A stretch of DNA of 60,087 nucleotides from Thermaceae bacterium (GTDB taxonomy: Bacteria; Deinococcota; Deinococci; Deinococcales; Thermaceae): NCBI GenBank assembly GCA_015478585.1, contig JADMIM010000011.1:1-60087 (forward strand), read 5' to 3'. Both the position numbers and the translations under genes were made by a program. The notes beneath the pieces are model-generated. The model saw only the letters and a list, made by a program, of their open reading frames with translations. It made no database searches and had not been told where the DNA came from. Shown here in pieces: positions 1-9,084 of the stretch (positions are counted from its first letter, which is position 1; each line of letters begins with the position of its first letter).

Positions 1-2
1 CG

Positions 3-2054
3 GCCCGTCAGCTCCTGGGCGTGAAGTTCCCCGAAAAGTCGGAGGTCAACCCCGAAGAGGTAGACCTTAGTGTGGGCGGGCACTCGCTGCCCTTCGTCAT
101 CACTGCCATGAGCTTCGGCTCGCAGGGCGAGACCAGTTTCCGGGCCTATGTAGATGCCGTAAAGCGCCTGAACATGGTCTGTATCAATGGTGAGGGCGGG
201 GAAATCCCCGACATGCTGGGTAAATATACCCATTGGCGCGGTCAGCAGGTGGCCTCCGGGCGCTTTGGGGCACACGCCTACATGCTCAACTCGGCGGGTT
301 TTATCGAAATCAAAATTGGTCAGGGGGCTAAGCCCGGCGAGGGTGGACACCTGCCCGGCAAGAAGGTCACGGCCAAGGTCGCCGCCGCTCGCAACGCAGT
401 CCCCGGTGTGGATTTGATTTCCCCCTCGAACAACCACGACCTCTACAGCATCGAAGACCTGGCCCAGCTCATCGAGGAACTGAAAACGGTGAATCCGAAG
501 GCTAGGGTTTCGGTCAAGGTTCCGGTCATTCCCGGCATCGGCACCATTGCCGTGGGCATCGCCAAAGCCGGTGCTGATGTTATCGCCCTTTCCGGCTTCG
601 AGGGTGGCACTGGTGCGGCCCGCTGGCACGCGCTCAAGTACGCCGGGATGCCGGTTGAACTCGGGGTGCGCCGGGCCCATCGCGCCCTGGTACGCGCCGG
701 GATGCGTGACCGGGTGGAAATCTGGGCCGATGGCGGCCTCAAGACCGCCTACGACGTACTGCGCATGACCCTGCTGGGAGCTGACCGGGTGGGTATGGCG
801 ACGATGGCCATGGTGGCGATTGGTTGCACCATTTGCCGCCAGTGCCAGATGGACACCTGCCATGTGGGTATCGCCACCCAAATCGAGACCCTTGAGCAGG
901 CCCAGTCGCACGGGCTCAAGCGCTTCGTGCCGCAGGAGAGCGAGCGGGCGGTAGACCAACTGGTCACCTTTTTCTCGGCCAAAGCCACCGAACTGCGTAA
1001 GCTGGTAGCGAGCTTGGGGGCGGTCTCGCTCAAGGAACTCGTGGGGCGCAGCGACCTGCTCGTTCAGGAAGCCCATCAGGACGAACTCGACCTGTCCTAC
1101 TTCTTCGAGCCGGTTTCGGAGCCGGAGTGGCTCAAGGAGCGCTCGGCCCACGTGCTACGTAAGCCGCTCAACCAGCTCACGCGCAGCATCACCGAGATTG
1201 TCACCGAAGCCTACGCCGAAGGTGGGCGCGAGCTGCTGTTTCAAGAAGGGCCGGTGGGCTCTACCGACCGGGCTTTAGGCACGCATCTGGCTGGAGAAAT
1301 TGCCCGCCGCCGCCTCTACGGCAAGGGCTGGGAGGCCAAGGTGGAGTTGCGCTTCGATGCCGGTTCGGTGGCAGGCAACGGGATTGCGGCGTTCAACGTG
1401 GAGGGCCTCGAGGTGGTCGTGGAGGGCGGAGCCCAGGATGGCATCGCCAAAAACGCCTACGGTGGCAAAGTCGCCATCCTCAAGGGCCGCAACCCCTTCG
1501 GGCAATACGTGGACGGGAGCGTAGGTAAGAGCTTTGCCTACGGAGCTATCGGTGGGATGCTGATTGTGGAAGGCCAGGCCGACAGCCGCTTCTGCATCCG
1601 CCTCTCGGGGGCCGACGTGGTACTTGCGGGTGAACCTGAACGCCCCGTGCAGGACGAGTTGGGTAATATTGCTGCCAGGGCCCAGGCTAAAGGCTTCGCG
1701 TTTGAATACATGACCCGTGGCCGGGCGGTGGTGCTGGGCGACCCCGGCCCCTGGATTTGCTCCGGCATGACCGGCGGGCGGGTTTACCTGCGCTACTGGA
1801 ATGAGATGGGCCTCACCGAAGAGGCCATGCACCGCCGCCTGGCCAAAGGCGCGAAAGTGGTCGTCCAAAAGCTCGACGAGCGCGGTGTGGCCGATGTCCG
1901 TGAGCTGATGACGGCCTACCTGGACGCACTGCGCGAGGCCGAGCGTGACGATAAGGCCGAACGCCTGTTGCGCCTCCTGGCCGACCCCGCAGCGCACTTC
2001 CGCATGGTGGTTCCGGCCAACCAACAGGTGATTCAGGAAGTCAGTACGGAGTAG
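3..2054 (+). CDS. gltB: Glutamate synthase large subunit, C-terminal part (cut by window edge)
   Basis: This is the C-terminal part of the large subunit of glutamate synthase, which forms glutamate from 2-oxoglutarate and glutamine-derived ammonia in the cytoplasm. The frame is already open at the first bases, so the N-terminal glutaminase domain lies outside the window; about 683 of the usual ~1,500 residues are visible. The first ~350 visible residues are the FMN-binding synthase barrel. They carry the 3Fe-4S cysteine pattern C-x5-C-x4-C in GCTICRQCQMDTCHVG (about nt 822-870). The last ~270 residues are the GXGXG beta-helix (for example NAYGGKVAI). No small-subunit gene (gltD) follows; the next gene is convergent. 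The GTG at 21 is an internal codon, not the real start. The identification is secure. Confidence 0.95.
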   Translation, partial: ARQLLGVKFPEKSEVNPEEVDLSVGGHSLPFVITAMSFGSQGETSFRAYVDAVKRLNMVCINGEGGEIPDMLGKYTHWRGQQVASGRFGAHAYMLNSAGFIEIKIGQGAKPGEGGHLPGKKVTAKVAAARNAVPGVDLISPSNNHDLYSIEDLAQLIEELKTVNPKARVSVKVPVIPGIGTIAVGIAKAGADVIALSGFEGGTGAARWHALKYAGMPVELGVRRAHRALVRAGMRDRVEIWADGGLKTAYDVLRMTLLGADRVGMATMAMVAIGCTICRQCQMDTCHVGIATQIETLEQAQSHGLKRFVPQESERAVDQLVTFFSAKATELRKLVASLGAVSLKELVGRSDLLVQEAHQDELDLSYFFEPVSEPEWLKERSAHVLRKPLNQLTRSITEIVTEAYAEGGRELLFQEGPVGSTDRALGTHLAGEIARRRLYGKGWEAKVELRFDAGSVAGNGIAAFNVEGLEVVVEGGAQDGIAKNAYGGKVAILKGRNPFGQYVDGSVGKSFAYGAIGGMLIVEGQADSRFCIRLSGADVVLAGEPERPVQDELGNIAARAQAKGFAFEYMTRGRAVVLGDPGPWICSGMTGGRVYLRYWNEMGLTEEAMHRRLAKGAKVVVQKLDERGVADVRELMTAYLDALREAERDDKAERLLRLLADPAAHFRMVVPANQQVIQEVSTE

Positions 2055-2123
2055 AGAATCTCCACAGCAGAGAACCGTGCTCAAGCCGGTAGGGCGCGGT
2101 TTGTTTTCATAAACTGCCTTCAC

Positions 2124-2990
2124 TCACAGCGCAACCATCCCCTCAACGCAGGTGACCGACTCACCACCCACCCAAATTTGCCCATCCTCATCGCGCATGA
2201 TATGTACGCGACCGGCTCGGCCCAACACTGTGCCCTGAGAGGCGACATAGCGGTGAGGAGCCAACCCAGCATCGACAAGCCACTGCCCGAGCCCTGCATT
2301 CAAGCTGCCCGTCACCGGGTCTTCGGGAACACCCAGGCTCGAGACGAAGGCCCGCACCTCGAACAAGCACTCACTTCCCGGTGGATACGAACCAATCACA
2401 CCTAGCGCGAGTCCCTTCAGCGCCGAATGGTCGGGCTCGAGGCTCAGCACCTGCTCGGCAGAGGGGAGCATCACTGCCAACCAACCCGGCCCGTTGTCCA
2501 CCCACCCGTGGTGCAATACCTCTGACTCCCGCACCCCCAGACCCCGGACGATGCGGGCTAAGGTATCTGCGTCTACCGGGCCGCTGCGTACCAAAGGCGG
2601 CCCAGCGAAAGCGAGTTGCCTACCGTCCCGCCGGATTTGGATAAGGCCGGTTTTGCACTCTTGAATCACGCTATCGCTGCGCTTCGGCTGGCCTCCGGCT
2701 TCCAGCCAGGCGTGGCAACTGCCCAAAGTGGGATGCCCGGCGAAGGGTAGTTCTCGCTGGGGAGTGAAGATGCGCACGCGGTAATCTGCCTCTGGCGTGG
2801 TGGGTGGCAGCAGGAAAGTGGTTTCGCTAAGGTTCATCCAGCGGGTGAATCGCGCCATCTGCGATTCGTTCAAGCTTTCACTGTCCAGCACCACCGCGAG
2901 CGGGTTGCCGAAGTAGGGCTCGGCTGTGAACACATCCACTTGTCGGAAGGGGCGAGGTCTGGAAGAAGCTTCTGGTGTCTCGAGTTGCAT
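2124..2990 (-). CDS. PhzF-family isomerase/epimerase
   Basis: This 288-residue protein belongs to the PhzF/YHI9 family (diaminopimelate-epimerase fold). The N-terminus reads FRQVDVFT..GNPLAVVLD, the family signature. The proposed catalytic glutamate of PhzF matches E56 in NLSETTFL, and the GHPTLGS substrate loop follows. No phenazine genes are nearby, so a role in phenazine synthesis is not supported; most bacterial members have no known substrate. It is a single convergent gene between gltB and the metK region. The start at 2990 places the conserved motif at a normal distance from the N-terminus, and no better start is visible. The family call is firm; the function is unknown. Confidence 0.85.
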   Translation of the reverse strand: MQLETPEASSRPRPFRQVDVFTAEPYFGNPLAVVLDSESLNESQMARFTRWMNLSETTFLLPPTTPEADYRVRIFTPQRELPFAGHPTLGSCHAWLEAGGQPKRSDSVIQECKTGLIQIRRDGRQLAFAGPPLVRSGPVDADTLARIVRGLGVRESEVLHHGWVDNGPGWLAVMLPSAEQVLSLEPDHSALKGLALGVIGSYPPGSECLFEVRAFVSSLGVPEDPVTGSLNAGLGQWLVDAGLAPHRYVASQGTVLGRAGRVHIMRDEDGQIWVGGESVTCVEGMVAL

Positions 2991-3062
2991 AGCCTAATCC
3001 TGACATGCTCTGGCCCTAACCCACTTGAGGCCCGACAGTGTCCGCGCCTGTAGAATTGTCGT

Positions 3063-3212
3063 GTGATTTGTACCGCCCTTTTCGACCTCGAAGAGACCCT
3101 GATTCTTGACCACCCGCTTCCCATCCATGCTAGGCAGACGCGTCCTGCTCGGGCTTGTCTACATGAGGGGGCTCCGCACCATCAGGTCGCGGCCTGGACA
3201 GGCAATTTCTAA
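3063..3212 (+). pseudogene. HAD-hydrolase N-terminal remnant (49 codons)
   Basis: From GTG at 3063 a 49-codon frame begins VICTALFDLEETLILDHPLP and stops at 3210-3212. The segment LFDLEETLI resembles HAD motif I (DxDxT), with the second Asp replaced by Glu. After about 25 residues the similarity to a HAD cap or core disappears and the frame soon ends, whereas real HAD proteins run to 200 residues or more. The simplest reading is a decayed or truncated gene. Chance resemblance is possible because only one short motif is involved. Confidence 0.4.
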
Positions 3213-3268
3213 CAGCCTAAAATCAGCCATCAACTCTTGTGTGCAGATATACGGCTGTGCGTTTTTGC

Positions 3269-3274
3269 TATACT
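3269..3274 (+). promoter_or_regulatory. Candidate -10 box of metK
   Basis: TATACT lies 25 nt before the TTG start of metK, leaving a short leader that contains the GACAGGAGG ribosome site. No good -35 hexamer sits 16-18 bp upstream, so the promoter is only tentative. Confidence 0.45.
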
Positions 3275-3299
3275 CACCCGGTTGACAGGAGGCTCTACG

Positions 3300-4466
3300 T
3301 TGCTGCGCTATATAACCTCAGAATCGGTAACCGAAGGACACCCCGACAAACTTGCTGACCGAATCTCAGACAGCATCCTGGATGCGTTTTTGACCCAAGA
3401 TCCACAGGCCAGGGTGGCGGCTGAGACCCTGGTGACAACCGGAATGGTGATGGTAGCTGGGGAAATCACCCTTAAAGAGGGCTATGTAGACATCCCTCAC
3501 GTGGTGCGCCAGGCGGTGCTCGAGGTGGGCTATACCCGTGCTAAATACGGCTTCGACGGTAATACCTGTGCGGTGCTCACCGCCGTGGACGAACAATCGC
3601 CGGATATCGCGGGTGGGGTCAACGAGTCGTACGAATGGCGGGTGTTGGGCTCGAGGGATTCCCTCGACCAAGTTGGGGCGGGCGACCAGGGCCTGATGTT
3701 CGGCTACGCTACCGACGAAACCCCTGAACTGATGCCGTTGCCTATCTCGCTGGCCCACCGCCTGACCCGCCGCCTGGCTGAAGCCCGCAAAACCGGCGAG
3801 ATTCCTTACCTGCGTCCCGACGGCAAGGCCCAAGTTACCGTGGTTTATGAAGGACAGACCCCACTCTATGTGGGCACCGCCCTGATTTCTACCCAGCATG
3901 GCGAGGAAGTGGAGCAGGCCCAGATTGCCCACGATATTCGCAGTAAAGTCATAGAGCAGGCCATTCCGGCTCAGTACCTGAGGCCCCAAACCCAGTATTT
4001 GATCAACCCTTCCGGCAAGTTTGTAATCGGTGGTCCGCACGGCGATACTGGCCTGACTGGGCGCAAAATTATCGTGGACACTTACGGTGGGGCCGTGCCC
4101 CACGGAGGCGGGGCTTTTAGTGGCAAAGACCCTACCAAAGTAGACCGTTCGGCAGCTTATTATGCTCGCTATATGGCCAAAAATATCGTTGCCGCAGGGC
4201 TGGCCAGGCGTGCCCTGATCGAACTGGCCTATGCCATCGGCAAGGCCAGGCCGTTGGGAATGCGGGTGGAAACCTTTGGAACTGGAACTTTGCCTGACGA
4301 TAAGCTTACCGAGATGGCTGCCAAGGTTTTTGATGCGCGACCCAGAGCGATTATTGAAAACCTGAACCTGGCCCGCCCCATCTATGCTTCGACTTCGGCC
4401 TACGGACACTTTGGCCGCGAAGGGTTTCCCTGGGAAGCTACCGATAAACTCGAGGCCCTGAGATGA
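3300..4466 (+). CDS. metK: S-adenosylmethionine synthetase
   Basis: This 388-residue cytoplasmic enzyme makes S-adenosylmethionine from ATP and methionine. The signatures [10 protein letters not shown] (N-terminus), [12 protein letters not shown] and [19 protein letters not shown] (the phosphate and metal loops) are all present, and the length is typical. The frame extends upstream, but AGGAGG at 3288-3293 points to TTG 3300, which gives [13 protein letters not shown], the usual metK N-terminus. It is transcribed toward the convergent hisS. Its product is the ligand of the SAM-I riboswitch found at 42988-43135. The identification is secure; the TTG start is likely but inferred. Confidence 0.96.
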   Translation: MLRYITSESVTEGHPDKLADRISDSILDAFLTQDPQARVAAETLVTTGMVMVAGEITLKEGYVDIPHVVRQAVLEVGYTRAKYGFDGNTCAVLTAVDEQSPDIAGGVNESYEWRVLGSRDSLDQVGAGDQGLMFGYATDETPELMPLPISLAHRLTRRLAEARKTGEIPYLRPDGKAQVTVVYEGQTPLYVGTALISTQHGEEVEQAQIAHDIRSKVIEQAIPAQYLRPQTQYLINPSGKFVIGGPHGDTGLTGRKIIVDTYGGAVPHGGGAFSGKDPTKVDRSAAYYARYMAKNIVAAGLARRALIELAYAIGKARPLGMRVETFGTGTLPDDKLTEMAAKVFDARPRAIIENLNLARPIYASTSAYGHFGREGFPWEATDKLEALR

Positions 4467-4555
4467 TTTCCATCATGCGCATACCCTGGCCCGTGTGAGC
4501 ACTAACCGTACAGTGGCGGGCAGAGAGGCTATCGCCTGCAGTCTGAATTATTGCC

Positions 4556-4571
4556 TGCCGTGGGCACGGCA
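4556..4571. terminator. Weak hairpin between metK and hisS
   Basis: TGCCGT-GGGC-ACGGCA forms a 6-bp stem with a 4-nt loop between the convergent ends of metK and hisS. There is no T-rich tail on either strand, so it is at best a weak bidirectional terminator. Confidence 0.35.
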
Positions 4572-4575
4572 ATTG

Positions 4576-4590
4576 TGAAAACCGCTCTAA
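4576..4590 (+). repeat. Short dispersed repeat TGAAAACCGCTCTAA, copy 1
   Basis: This 15-mer is identical to the reverse complement of 23241-23255. Its core AACCGCTCTA also occurs at 40621-40630 and, inverted, at 59959-59968. It overlaps the last codons of hisS. It may be the end of a small mobile or REP-like element. Confidence 0.5.
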
Positions 4591-5882
4591 TCCGCGAAAG
4601 GCTGTTCAGCCTGCTCGCCAAGCCAACGGGCTACGTCGTTCCAAGCGACCTGAGTTTGTTTGCCTGAGGCCAGGTTTTTGAGCGTCACCCGGTTCATGCG
4701 TTCTCCTTGGCCCAGGAGTCCGGCGTACCGGGCCCCTTTCTTGGTGGCATCCTCGAGGGCCTTCCCAACTTTTTTGACGCTGTAGCCAATCTCTACTTGC
4801 AACTGGGGGCGCAGCTTTTGCGCGAGTTGTAGCGCTTCAACTTTGGCGGCCTCGTCGAGTGGGGCTAGGTAGAGATCAAGGCTGGGGCTGGTCGGAGCTT
4901 CCACCCCTTCTTCTTCCATAGCTATCGCCACGCGTTCGATGCCGATGCCAAACCCCACGCCGGGAACCCTTGACCCGCCCAACATTTCCGACAGACCGTC
5001 ATAACGCCCGCCCCCACCCAGAGCCGATTTGGCCCCGATATTGGCGTGGTGGACTTCCCAGGCGGTACGCACGTAGTAATCCAGGCCGCGCACGATGCTG
5101 GGGTCTATGCTAAAACCAACCTCGAGGGCCTCCAAATAGCGCACCACGGCTTGGTGAAAGGCTCGAGCCTCCTCACCCAGAAACTCCAGCATTGGCCTGA
5201 CTCCCAGCCCCGATGCTATCTGTTGGTCGGCTGCACTTTTGGAGTCTAAAATACGCATGGGATTAGATTCCAGGCGGGTTCTCGAATCCTCGGAAAGCTC
5301 CTGGGCGTGGGGTCGGAACAACTCGCGTAAGTAGGCGTTGTAGCGCAGGCGGTCTTCGGGATCACCTACCGTACCCAGCTTGACCTCGAGGTGCTTTAAC
5401 CCCAGCTCGCGGTAAATTTGCACCATCAGCGCGATGGTTTCGGCATCTACCAATGGGTCAGACGAGCCCAGAGCTTCGTAATCCACTTGATGAAACTGCT
5501 TGTAGCGGCCCTTCTGGTGGCGTTCGGCGCGAAAAATTGGCCCCCAGGTAAACAGGCGCACCGGCTGCGGCCAAACCTTCATCCCGTGCTCGTTATAGGA
5601 GCGCACGATAGAGGCAGTAGGCTCCGGGCGCAAGCCGAGAATGCGTCCACCCCGGTCTTCAAAGGTATACATTTCTTTCTTCACCACGATATCTGAGGTC
5701 GTGCCCACGCCTTTTTGTAGTACTTCGGCGTATTCAAAGATGGGAGTATGGATGGTCTGGGCTCCACTAGCCGAGAGCACCCTTTGTGCGCTTTCGACAA
5801 TGTGGCGAAAAACCGGCTCACGGAAGGCATATTCCTTGCTTTTGCCAAAAAAATCATTGGTTCCGGGGACAGATCTCAGCAT
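4587..5882 (-). CDS. hisS: Histidyl-tRNA synthetase
   Basis: This 431-residue class II aminoacyl-tRNA synthetase charges tRNA-His. The N-terminus MLRSVPGTNDFF is typical. Motif 2 is FRAERHQKGRYKQFHQ, the histidine-specific loop is LVRGLDYYVRTAWEV, and motif 3 includes GGGGRYDGL and GFGIGIERV. The C-terminal ~95 residues form the anticodon-binding domain. TAAAGT (5894-5899, minus strand) lies only about 11 nt from the start codon, suggesting a very short leader. The gene points away from the peptide-transport genes, with the palindrome at 5949-5976 between them. The identification is secure. Confidence 0.96.
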   Translation of the reverse strand: MLRSVPGTNDFFGKSKEYAFREPVFRHIVESAQRVLSASGAQTIHTPIFEYAEVLQKGVGTTSDIVVKKEMYTFEDRGGRILGLRPEPTASIVRSYNEHGMKVWPQPVRLFTWGPIFRAERHQKGRYKQFHQVDYEALGSSDPLVDAETIALMVQIYRELGLKHLEVKLGTVGDPEDRLRYNAYLRELFRPHAQELSEDSRTRLESNPMRILDSKSAADQQIASGLGVRPMLEFLGEEARAFHQAVVRYLEALEVGFSIDPSIVRGLDYYVRTAWEVHHANIGAKSALGGGGRYDGLSEMLGGSRVPGVGFGIGIERVAIAMEEEGVEAPTSPSLDLYLAPLDEAAKVEALQLAQKLRPQLQVEIGYSVKKVGKALEDATKKGARYAGLLGQGERMNRVTLKNLASGKQTQVAWNDVARWLGEQAEQPFAD

Positions 5883-5948
5883 AAGTCAGCTTTACTTTAC
5901 CAATCGAACAACGAATCAACTTGGAGGGTTGCGTAAAAACAAATAATA

Positions 5949-5976
5949 TTTTCACGAGCATATTTTATCGTGAAAA
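5949..5976. promoter_or_regulatory. Palindrome TTTCACGA-N10-TCGTGAAA, copy 1
   Basis: TTTTCACGA and TCGTGAAAA (9-bp arms) are separated by 10 bp (GCATATTTTA). The site lies in the divergent region between hisS and the first peptide-binding protein. Two more copies with exactly the same spacing lie at 14703-14728 and 34871-34896. The one-turn spacing suits a dimeric DNA-binding protein; which one is unknown. Confidence 0.65.
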
Positions 5977-6270
5977 CATGCACTAATATCCCTAAGGTTC
6001 TTTGCCGTTGGGTTAGGAGGGCTTGCCATCATCATGCATTGCTAACGACCTGGTGTCCCGCTGGGCAGAACGGAAAACCCAACCTGGGGAGCACGAGGCT
6101 GCTAGAGCCGGTTCTCTAAGAGTGGGCTTCATAAGGTCAGTGCATCCACCGGGAGATGGATATTGTGAGCCTCACTGGAAATATTGCACCGTAGTTGGGG
6201 CTATGCTAAAGTACCCGCAGGTTCGGGCAAAAGTGTCAGACGCTACGCTTTGGCTCGAGTCCTCTTTTTT
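5977..6270. other. Leader region of the peptide-transport operon, no gene recognised
   Basis: About 290 bp lie between the palindrome and the ribosome site of the binding-protein gene. The open frame through it (from 6023) joins the gene, but its translation is unlike a signal peptide and looks non-coding. A small hairpin (GTGAG-CCT-CAC) and a possible -10 (TATGCT, 6202-6207) are visible. No known riboswitch or tRNA was recognised. Confidence 0.5.
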
Positions 6271-6280
6271 GGAGGTTAGA

Positions 6281-7999
6281 ATGAAAAAAGCAGTTCTTAC
6301 CGGTCTTCTGGCCACCTCACTCGGGGTGGCTCTAGCGGCAGCACCCGCTAATACCCTGGTCATGATGGGATCGGCTGATATTCCTACCCTCGATCCCGGA
6401 CAAGCCTACGACACCCAGTCGTACGAGTTTTTGCAGAACATCTACGAAACCCTGGTAACTTACAAAGGCAAAAGCGTCTCCGAACTCGAGCCCCTGTTGG
6501 CGACTTCCTGGAAAATCTCGGGGGATGGCAAGACCTACACCTTCACCCTGCGCAAAGGGGTCAAGTTTCAAAACGGCGACGAGATGACCTGTGCCGATGC
6601 CGAATATACCCTGCGCCGCAACCTCGTCACCAACAACCCTGACTCAGGCAACTGGTATCTGTCCGACGGCCTGCTGGGCACACCCTCCAACGCCGCCGAC
6701 GACAACGCCATCACCTTCGCCAAAATCGCCAACGCGGTTAAGTGCGATCCGCAAGGCCAATTGGTACTGTCGTTGCCCAAGCCCGACCCGGCCCTTTTGG
6801 TAAAGCTGGCAGCCATCAACATGTCCATCTTGGACAAAAAGCACGCTGCCGCAGTAGGGGAGTGGGATGGTACGGAAGCCACCTGGAAACAGTGGATTGG
6901 CAAAGACCTCACCGACTCCAACCTCTCCAAGAATCCTATTGGTACGGGTGCGTATCAGGTCGTGCGGCGTGATGCCAATACCTTGGTGCTCAAGGCCTTT
7001 GATGGCTATTGGGGCAGCAAGCCCAAGATTCAAAACGTGGTTTGGCAACTGGTGAAAGAGCAGGCCACGCGCCTCGAGGCCCTCAAGAAGGGTGATGCCG
7101 ACTGGATCGAGACCGGCCCCCGCTCGGTGCTTTCGCAGCTCGAGGGAATCCCCGGTCTCAAGCTCTATGACAACATCAGCAACGTCGCAGCCACCGGTGT
7201 TTTCATGAACGAAAACATCAAAGATGCCGCCGTATTGGGCAGTGGGAAGCTCGATGGGAACGGCATCCCCGCTACCTTCTTTAGCGACATCAACGTGCGT
7301 AAGGGTTTTGCCTACTCCTTCGACTACGATACCTATCTCAAGCAGGTGCTCCAGGGCAAAGGGGTCAAGCGCACCATGCTCCTGCCCGATAGTTTTTTCG
7401 GCTATGACCCCAACATCCAGCAGTACAGCTTTAACCCCACCCTGGCTACTACTTTCTTGAAGCGGGCCTACGGCGGCCAGCTTTGGAGCAACGGCTTCAC
7501 CCTTAATGCCAGCTACCGGGCGGGTAGTGTCCCAGCCCAGACGGCCATGGAAATTCTCAAGACCAACATTGAGAAACTCAACCCCAAATTCAAGGTTAAC
7601 ATCGCCGCCAAGCCCTGGTCGGAGTTTCTCAAGAGCAGCCAGCAGGGCAAGGAGCCCATGATTATTATCGGCTGGGCCCCCGACTACGCCGACCCCGACA
7701 ACTTCCTCTACACCTTCTACGACTCCAACGGGTATTACTTCCCCCGCAGCAACTTCAAGGACAGCTTGATGGATAGCCTGCTCGAGCAGGCCCGTCAGAC
7801 CACCGACCCGGCCAAGCGCAAGGCTTTGTACAGCCAAGTGGGCAACCGGGCCTACGAGTTGGCCCCCTACATCAATGTTCCTATGGGTCTGGGCTTCGAG
7901 ATCGTTAGTGACAAGCTCAAGGGCTTCATGGACAACTATAACGTGATGCTTTCCGGCCCCAACTACGGCGGCGTGTTCTGGAAGTATTTGAGCAAGTAA
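6281..7999 (+). CDS. Peptide-type ABC importer, substrate-binding protein (first system)
   Basis: This 572-residue extracytoplasmic binding protein belongs to the OppA/DppA type (SBP_bac_5). GGAGGT at 6271-6276 fixes the start at ATG 6281. The N-terminus [19 protein letters not shown] is a signal peptide with no lipobox cysteine. The mature part has the family's opening ([23 protein letters not shown]), the [22 protein letters not shown] segment and a typical C-terminal lobe. Two permease genes follow, with a strong hairpin in between. No ATPase gene is present. The ligand is probably an oligopeptide, but nickel, sugar or glutathione relatives cannot be excluded by sequence alone. Confidence 0.88.
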   Translation: MKKAVLTGLLATSLGVALAAAPANTLVMMGSADIPTLDPGQAYDTQSYEFLQNIYETLVTYKGKSVSELEPLLATSWKISGDGKTYTFTLRKGVKFQNGDEMTCADAEYTLRRNLVTNNPDSGNWYLSDGLLGTPSNAADDNAITFAKIANAVKCDPQGQLVLSLPKPDPALLVKLAAINMSILDKKHAAAVGEWDGTEATWKQWIGKDLTDSNLSKNPIGTGAYQVVRRDANTLVLKAFDGYWGSKPKIQNVVWQLVKEQATRLEALKKGDADWIETGPRSVLSQLEGIPGLKLYDNISNVAATGVFMNENIKDAAVLGSGKLDGNGIPATFFSDINVRKGFAYSFDYDTYLKQVLQGKGVKRTMLLPDSFFGYDPNIQQYSFNPTLATTFLKRAYGGQLWSNGFTLNASYRAGSVPAQTAMEILKTNIEKLNPKFKVNIAAKPWSEFLKSSQQGKEPMIIIGWAPDYADPDNFLYTFYDSNGYYFPRSNFKDSLMDSLLEQARQTTDPAKRKALYSQVGNRAYELAPYINVPMGLGFEIVSDKLKGFMDNYNVMLSGPNYGGVFWKYLSK

Positions 8000-8006
8000 G
8001 GTGTTT

Positions 8007-8031
8007 GGCCCTGGGCTTTTAGCCCAGGGCC
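8007..8031 (+). terminator. Strong intercistronic hairpin after the binding-protein gene
   Basis: GGCCCTGGGCT-TTT-AGCCCAGGGCC is a perfect 11-bp stem with a 3-nt loop between the binding-protein gene and the first permease gene. It lacks a proper T-run. It is more likely a partial terminator or a 3'-end stabiliser that lets the binding protein be made in excess over the permeases. Confidence 0.7.
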
Positions 8032-8055
8032 AGCTCTTTAGCTGAGGAACAGAGG

Positions 8056-9084
8056 ATGTTTGCCTTTATCGTTCGACGTTTGTTGTTTCTGCCGGTAGTG
8101 ATTTTCGTGCTGACCATTTTTATCGTGGGCTTGCTGCAATTGTTGTCCCCTGAGCAAAGGGCAGCAGCCTTTATACAAAACGATAATCAGGCCCGGAACC
8201 TGCAACTGGTGATTCGTGAGCACGGCCTGGACAAGCCTTTCCTGGTGCAGTACTGGAACTGGCTGAAAGCAGCAGCTCAGGGCAACTTGGGCTTTTCCAA
8301 GTCATCCAATCTGCCGGTTTTGGACACTATAAAACAGAGATTTCCTTCGACCCTCGAGCTGGCTTTGTATTCCTTAATTCCTCTGATCGGCTTCGGGATT
8401 TGGCTAGGGACATTGGCTGGGCTGAATAAAAACAAGTTTATAGACCAGTTTGCCAGGGTTTTTGCGGTGGTCACCGGTAACATCCCTACTTTCGTGATGG
8501 GCATTATTCTGGTGGTGATTTTCTATGGCCTGCTGGGGATTGCGCCGGGGCCAGGCCAGGTATCTCCTGAAAACCAAATCTATATGCTCACCAACCCCGT
8601 GCCCACGCGAACCGGGATGCTGAGCATAGATGCCTTGTTGGCGGGCAACTGGGTAATTTTCTGGGACGTGATACACCATCTGATTCTCCCGGTTATCACC
8701 CTGACTACTGTGCTCAACGCGAACTTGATCATGGTCACGCGGGGCAGCATGATCGAGACACTGAACCAGGATTTCGTGCGCACCGCCAGGGCTAAAGGGC
8801 TCTCCGAGCGGACAGTCAATATCAAGCACGCCCGGCGCAATGCCTTGCTACCCGTAGCAACCATTGCGGGTTTTCAGGTGGCTGCGCTGCTGGGTGGGGC
8901 GGTCATCACCGAGACCATTTTCGCCTGGCCGGGCATCGGTTCCTGGGGAGCTGATGCGGCTTCCCGTTTTGATGTTCCGGGGATTCTCGGGTTTGCGCTT
9001 TTGGCTGGGATCGTGACGGTGGTGATGAACTTGGTGGTAGATATCTTATATGCAGTAATTGACCCACGGGTGAGGTTCGACTGA
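8056..9084 (+). CDS. Peptide-type ABC importer permease, DppB-like (first system)
   Basis: This 342-residue inner-membrane permease belongs to the DppB/OppB family. The N-terminal membrane helix (MFAFIVRRLLFLPVVIFVL) is followed by a periplasmic loop and about five more helices. The ATPase-contact (EAA) loop reads ARAKGLSERTVNIKHARRN. GAGGAACAGAGG precedes ATG 8056. The stop codon overlaps the next start by one base, so the two permeases are translationally coupled. The periplasmic loop around residues 160-200 is longer than in the second system. Confidence 0.9.
   Translation: MFAFIVRRLLFLPVVIFVLTIFIVGLLQLLSPEQRAAAFIQNDNQARNLQLVIREHGLDKPFLVQYWNWLKAAAQGNLGFSKSSNLPVLDTIKQRFPSTLELALYSLIPLIGFGIWLGTLAGLNKNKFIDQFARVFAVVTGNIPTFVMGIILVVIFYGLLGIAPGPGQVSPENQIYMLTNPVPTRTGMLSIDALLAGNWVIFWDVIHHLILPVITLTTVLNANLIMVTRGSMIETLNQDFVRTARAKGLSERTVNIKHARRNALLPVATIAGFQVAALLGGAVITETIFAWPGIGSWGADAASRFDVPGILGFALLAGIVTVVMNLVVDILYAVIDPRVRFD

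Larger units (their letters stand above)
2991..3299. other. Intergenic region with a gene remnant and the metK leader
   Basis: This gap of about 310 bp lies between the PhzF-family gene and metK. It holds a short open frame resembling the first 49 residues of a HAD hydrolase (listed separately) and a -10-like box close to metK. I compared it by eye with the SAM-I riboswitch core, which is present elsewhere in this window, and saw no match. No tRNA-like cloverleaf is apparent. Confidence 0.6.

Noticed and set aside
3000-3299. SAM riboswitch before metK
   Set aside because: The core segments seen at 42988-43135 are absent here.
3366-4409. 347-codon open frame on the minus strand across metK
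   Set aside because: Metk on the plus strand has every family motif; the reverse frame is a by-product of high G+C codon use and its translation resembles no family.
6023-6280. Longer N-terminus of the first peptide-binding protein
   Set aside because: GGAGGT and a signal peptide point to ATG 6281; the upstream codons give a non-hydrophobic, unrelated sequence.
6644-7837. 397-codon open frame on the minus strand inside the peptide-binding gene
   Set aside because: The plus-strand frame encodes a clear SBP_bac_5 protein with a signal peptide and ribosome site; the reverse frame is low-complexity Gly/Val/Leu sequence.
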